DNA from: Kroppenstedtia sanguinis
Lineage (GTDB): Bacteria > Bacillota > Bacilli > Thermoactinomycetales > DSM-45169
DNA: 64,000 nucleotides
Reading direction: 5' to 3'
Assembly: GCF_050433445.1 (NCBI RefSeq)
Contig: NZ_JBNPXF010000003.1
Coordinates: 62,001-126,000 of the forward strand
In this document: positions 60,677 through 64,000 of the stretch, piece by piece
How the letters are laid out: the number at the start of each line of letters is the position of its first letter
Numbering within the stretch: the first letter of the stretch is position 1
The notes under the pieces: model-generated
Seen by the model: only the letters and a program-made list of their open reading frames with translations
Databases searched by the model: none
What the model was told of the DNA's origin: nothing
Made by a program: the position numbers and the translations under genes

Positions 60677-62077
60677 ATGGAAGAGCTTCTTTTGGCTCGA
60701 CTCCAGTTCGCAGCAACGACGGTGTACCATTTCTTCTTTGTTCCCTTGTCGATTGGGCTGGCATTTATTATCGCGGTGATGGAGACCATTTATGTTGTCA
60801 AAGGAAAAGAAGAGTACAAAAGGATGGCAAAGTTTTGGGGAAAATTGTTTCTGATCAACTTTGCCATTGGTGTGGTGACCGGGATCATTCAAGAATTCCA
60901 ATTCGGAATGAACTGGTCTGATTACTCCAGATTTGTCGGGGACGTATTTGGAGCCCCCCTCGCAATCGAAGCACTGCTGGCGTTCTTTATGGAATCAACG
61001 TTTATTGGTATTTGGATTTTTGGTTGGAACAAATTATCCAAGAAAGTTCATTTGGCCGCTATTTGGTTGGTATCTATCGGAACAGCCCTTTCCGCATTCT
61101 GGATTCTGGCGGCAAACTCTTTCATGCAACATCCCGTCGGCTATGCCATCAATAACGGGCGTGCCGAAATGAATGACTTTCTGGCCTTAATCACCAACGG
61201 TCAGGTTCTGGTGGAATTCCCACACGCCATTTTTGCTGCTTTGGCAACCGCCGGATTCCTGATCACGGGTATCAGTGCCTGGAAATTACTGAGGAAGCAA
61301 GAGGTTGATTTCTTCAAAAAATCATTCAAGGTTGCAGTGATCATTGGTTTGATTAGCTCGGTTATGGTGGCGGTAGTCGGTCACTGGCAAGCTCAATACC
61401 TTGTCAAAACGCAACCGATGAAAATGGCAGCAACGGAAGCCCTGTGGGAAACCAGTGGAGATCCGGCACCTTGGACCCTATTTGCTGTCATAGATCCAGA
61501 AAAACAGGAGAATTCTGCAGAAATTAAAATCCCGCTTGCACTCAGCTACATGTCCTATGGCGAGTTTTCTGGTTCACTACCCGGTATTAAGGAAATTCAA
61601 GCCCAATATGAAGAAGCTTACGGCCCGGGGAATTACGTTCCTCCGGTACGGACGACATTCTGGAGCTTCCGACTCATGGTTTTTTCCGGAGTCCTGATGA
61701 TTCTACTGGCTGCTTATGGAACCTATCTGGCCGCTCGCAATAAATTGGAGCAAGCAAAACCGTGGTTCCTGCATGGGATGTTCTGGAGTACTTTCCTGCC
61801 TCAGATCGCTAATGTTTCAGGATGGATTATGACTGAAGTCGGACGTCAACCGTGGACGGTTCAGGGGTTGATGACGACAGCAGATGCGGTATCGCCCAGT
61901 GTAACCGGGCCGGAGATTCTGTTCTCGCTCATTGCGTATCTGGCTATTTACACGGTGTTGATGATTATCATGATTTACCTGTTCATCCGTGTTATCAAAA
62001 AGGGTCCCCAAGAAGTGTTGCAGGAGGCTACACTAAATGATCCATTTGATCGGAGGGAACAGCATGTTGTCTCTTAA
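60677..62077 (+). CDS. cydA: Cytochrome bd quinol oxidase subunit I
   Basis: 466 residues, about nine membrane helices. Conserved 'RLQFAATTVYHFFFVPLSIG' (heme b595 His), 'FAIGVVTGIIQEFQFGMNWS', the 'GRQPW' motif and 'GEFSGSLPG' region. The Q-loop is short, as in Bacillales CydA. It oxidises quinol and reduces O2 with high affinity. ATG after GGGGAAAGGTGGAG. cydB overlaps its 3' end by 14 bases. Confidence 0.96.
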   Translation: MEELLLARLQFAATTVYHFFFVPLSIGLAFIIAVMETIYVVKGKEEYKRMAKFWGKLFLINFAIGVVTGIIQEFQFGMNWSDYSRFVGDVFGAPLAIEALLAFFMESTFIGIWIFGWNKLSKKVHLAAIWLVSIGTALSAFWILAANSFMQHPVGYAINNGRAEMNDFLALITNGQVLVEFPHAIFAALATAGFLITGISAWKLLRKQEVDFFKKSFKVAVIIGLISSVMVAVVGHWQAQYLVKTQPMKMAATEALWETSGDPAPWTLFAVIDPEKQENSAEIKIPLALSYMSYGEFSGSLPGIKEIQAQYEEAYGPGNYVPPVRTTFWSFRLMVFSGVLMILLAAYGTYLAARNKLEQAKPWFLHGMFWSTFLPQIANVSGWIMTEVGRQPWTVQGLMTTADAVSPSVTGPEILFSLIAYLAIYTVLMIIMIYLFIRVIKKGPQEVLQEATLNDPFDRREQHVVS

Positions 62078-63080
62078 TGAGTTGTGGTTTATTCTGGTCG
62101 GTGTGTTGTTTGTCGGGTTCTTCTTCCTGGAGGGATTTGATTTCGGTGTAGGGATGTCTACGAAATTTCTCGCAAAAAATGAGGGTGAACGTCGTGTATT
62201 GATTAACACGATCGGTCCTTTCTGGGATGCGAACGAAGTCTGGCTGTTGACAGCCGGCGGAGCCATGTTTGCCGCCTTTCCTCACTGGTATGCAACATTG
62301 TTCAGTGGATACTATGTACCACTGGTCGTTGTATTGCTTCTTCTGATCGGACGCGGGGTCTCCTTTGAGTATAGAAGCAAAGTAAACAGTAGAAAATGGA
62401 GAAAGAATTGGGATCACGTCATTTTTATTAGCAGTCTGTTGGTGCCGTTCTTGTTCGGTGTGGTCTTTTCCGGATTGGTAAAAGGGTTACCCGTTGACAA
62501 AAACATGGAGCTGAATGCCGGCCTGTTTGACATGGTAAACCTGTATACTGTCGTGGGCGGAGCTGTGGTAACTATGTTGTGTCTGATACACGGGCTCATG
62601 TTCACAACGCTCAAAACAGCGGGTGATCTTCGGGATCGTGCACGTAACCTAGCAAAACGCTTACTCCTTCCCCTCTCAATATTGCTACTTCTGTTTGGAG
62701 CCATGACCTTCTTCATGACCGACGCATTTAAAGCACATGGCGGAATTCTGACAGTCATTCTGGTGCTTGGCATTGCTGTATATGTATGTGCCGGCGCATT
62801 TATGAACAAGAAAAAAGATGGCTGGGCATTTACAATGATGGGTGTCTTGATTACATTGGCAGTTGCATCTGTGTTTGTATCTCTGTTCCCGAATGTAATG
62901 ATCAGCTCCCTGGATCCTAGTTATAACATGACCATTTACCAGGCTTCTTCAGGAGCCTACTCTCTGAAGGTCATGACGATCGTTGCCTTTACTCTGTTGC
63001 CCTTTGTACTTGGCTATCAAATCTGGAACTATTATATCTTCAGAAAACGTCTCACGGAGAAGGAGCCTCTCGAATACTGA
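62064..63080 (+). CDS. cydB: Cytochrome bd quinol oxidase subunit II
   Basis: 338 residues, about eight helices: 'LFVGFFFLEGFDFGVGM' with the family GFDFG motif, 'GPFWDANEVWLLTAGGAMFA', 'RGVSFEYRSK'. ATG 62064 after GGAGGGAAC; the in-frame 62037 start would overlap more. It partners CydA. Its TGA overlaps the ATG of cydD (ATGA). Confidence 0.96.
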   Translation: MLSLNELWFILVGVLFVGFFFLEGFDFGVGMSTKFLAKNEGERRVLINTIGPFWDANEVWLLTAGGAMFAAFPHWYATLFSGYYVPLVVVLLLLIGRGVSFEYRSKVNSRKWRKNWDHVIFISSLLVPFLFGVVFSGLVKGLPVDKNMELNAGLFDMVNLYTVVGGAVVTMLCLIHGLMFTTLKTAGDLRDRARNLAKRLLLPLSILLLLFGAMTFFMTDAFKAHGGILTVILVLGIAVYVCAGAFMNKKKDGWAFTMMGVLITLAVASVFVSLFPNVMISSLDPSYNMTIYQASSGAYSLKVMTIVAFTLLPFVLGYQIWNYYIFRKRLTEKEPLEY

Positions 63081-64000
63081 TGGACCGCGAGTTGTTGGGG
63101 TTTCCAGGGATAAAGTCTTTGCTCCTGAAGTTGACACTTCTTACGCTGGTTCAAGGAGTATCGATCATCCTCGCAGCAACGTGGCTGGCGGAAATGATCA
63201 CAGCCTTGTTTTCCGGAGAGCCATTGCAGGAACAATTGGTGAAGATGGGGGGGTTCCTGCTGGCTTTCCTTTTTCGTTACGGAGCGGGGTTTTTCCAGCA
63301 AAGGCTGGCTTATCGTTACGCCGAGCGTACGGGAACGGAGATGAGAAAGCAGCTCATGGATCAGCTGTTCCAATCTGGACCGCGATTTGCGAAGGCGGAA
63401 GGGACAGGAAATCTGGTTACGCTTGCGTTGGAAGGAATCACCCAGTTCCGCACTTATCTGGAGTTGTTTTTGCCGCGCATGATCGGTATAGCTATCCTCC
63501 CGGTGCTGATTCTGATTTATGTCTTTACGTTGGATACCGTATCGGGATTGATTCTGATGGTGACGATGCCGATTCTGATCAGTTTTCTCATTCTGATTGG
63601 CATGGCGGCACGCAAACAGACAGAAAAACAGTTGCAGTCCTTTCGGGTACTGTCAAACCATTTTGTCGATTCTCTTCGTGGCTTAGAGACACTGAAATTT
63701 CTCGGTCGTAGCCGCCAGCACAGTCAAACGATCGCCGAAGTAAGTAATGAATACCGCGCAGCGACGCTGCGAACGCTACGTGTTGCTTTTTTGTCTTCCT
63801 TTGCCCTTGAATTTTTCTCGATGTTATCGGTAGCTTCAGTGGCTGTCCATCTGGGGTTGCTCCTTATCGACGGGGATCTATTGCTTCTGCCGGCGCTGAC
63901 CCTTCTGATCCTGGCACCGGAGTATTTTTTGCCCGTACAGATGCTGGGAGCCGATTTTCATGCGACGTTAAACGGCAAAGAAGCAGGGACATCGATTCAG
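63080..64000 (+). CDS. cydD: Thiol reductant ABC exporter subunit CydD (partial at window edge)
   Basis: 307 codons visible, beginning MDRELLGFPGIKSLLLKLTL, with the ABC exporter membrane domain: several helices, 'FFQQRLAYRYAERTGTEMRK', 'NHFVDSLRGLETLKFLGRSR'. The ATP-binding half lies beyond 64000. CydDC exports cysteine/glutathione-type thiols and is needed for bd oxidase assembly. The ATGA overlap with cydB shows translational coupling; cydC would be next. Confidence 0.9.
   Translation, partial: MDRELLGFPGIKSLLLKLTLLTLVQGVSIILAATWLAEMITALFSGEPLQEQLVKMGGFLLAFLFRYGAGFFQQRLAYRYAERTGTEMRKQLMDQLFQSGPRFAKAEGTGNLVTLALEGITQFRTYLELFLPRMIGIAILPVLILIYVFTLDTVSGLILMVTMPILISFLILIGMAARKQTEKQLQSFRVLSNHFVDSLRGLETLKFLGRSRQHSQTIAEVSNEYRAATLRTLRVAFLSSFALEFFSMLSVASVAVHLGLLLIDGDLLLLPALTLLILAPEYFLPVQMLGADFHATLNGKEAGTSIQ

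Noticed and set aside
1..64000. tRNA or rRNA genes
   Set aside because: No cloverleaf-like TTC-loop patterns or rRNA core sequences were noticed on either strand.

Overview
The window looks like a chromosomal segment of a spore-forming Bacillales bacterium, probably of the Thermoactinomycetaceae type. This is an inference from the gene order (rpmB-yloU-fakA ... fapR-plsX-fab-acpP-rnc-smc-ftsY-ylxM-ffh-rpsP-rimM-trmD-rplS-rbgA-rnhB), the sporulation gene ylbJ, the FapR regulator with its operator, strong Shine-Dalgarno sites with many TTG/GTG starts, and a GC content judged by eye to be near 50%. No rRNA or tRNA gene was seen.

Layout. 1-2.5 kb: the 3' tail of a reverse transcriptase, a secreted protein and a small lipoprotein, lying between two perfect 34-bp copies of one terminator. 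2.5-9.8 kb: rpmB, yloU, fatty-acid kinase fakA, a DegV protein, split serine dehydratase sdaAB/sdaAA, recG. 9.8-12.1 kb: small and unknown genes, a disordered Arg/Asp/Pro-rich protein and a MITE. 12.1-17.2 kb: rsmD, coaD, ylbJ, ylbK, sepM/ylbL, yceD, rpmF. 17.3-29.5 kb: FapR-controlled lipid block (fapR, plsX, fabH, fabD, fabG, acpP, fabF), then rnc, csaA, smc, ftsY. 29.5-41.8 kb: dedA, a DUF4253 protein, pdaA, the ylxM-ffh / rpsP-khpA-rimM-trmD / rplS-lepB-rbgA-rnhB-yraN translation and secretion block, and comM behind two stacked MITEs.

41.8-47 kb is an accessory scrapyard. It holds a frameshifted amidase/endolysin, an orphan CRISPR array (nine perfect 30-bp repeats plus one degenerate, read on the minus strand, no cas genes here), a candidate type I toxin with an antisense RNA, an HTH remnant, a HEAT fragment, and an SMI1/KNR4 gene broken by a nonsense codon and by a MITE with a perfect 9-bp target duplication. 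47-54 kb: a large secreted GH92 mannosidase and a GH43-CBM-ricin glycosidase, with a copy of the GH92 3' tail beyond it. 54-64 kb: alpha/beta hydrolase, MATE transporter, a response regulator/kinase pair facing htrA, and cytochrome bd oxidase cydA-cydB-cydD (cydD runs off the window).

The clearest non-standard signal is a family of non-coding repeats that share terminal inverted repeats (CAGGSSTGTTGATTA-like) in two internal types: A (about 200 bp) and B (about 290-380 bp). Exact 9-bp target duplications flank four copies. The long hairpin inside type A shows a compensatory base-pair change between copies. No transposase for them is present here.
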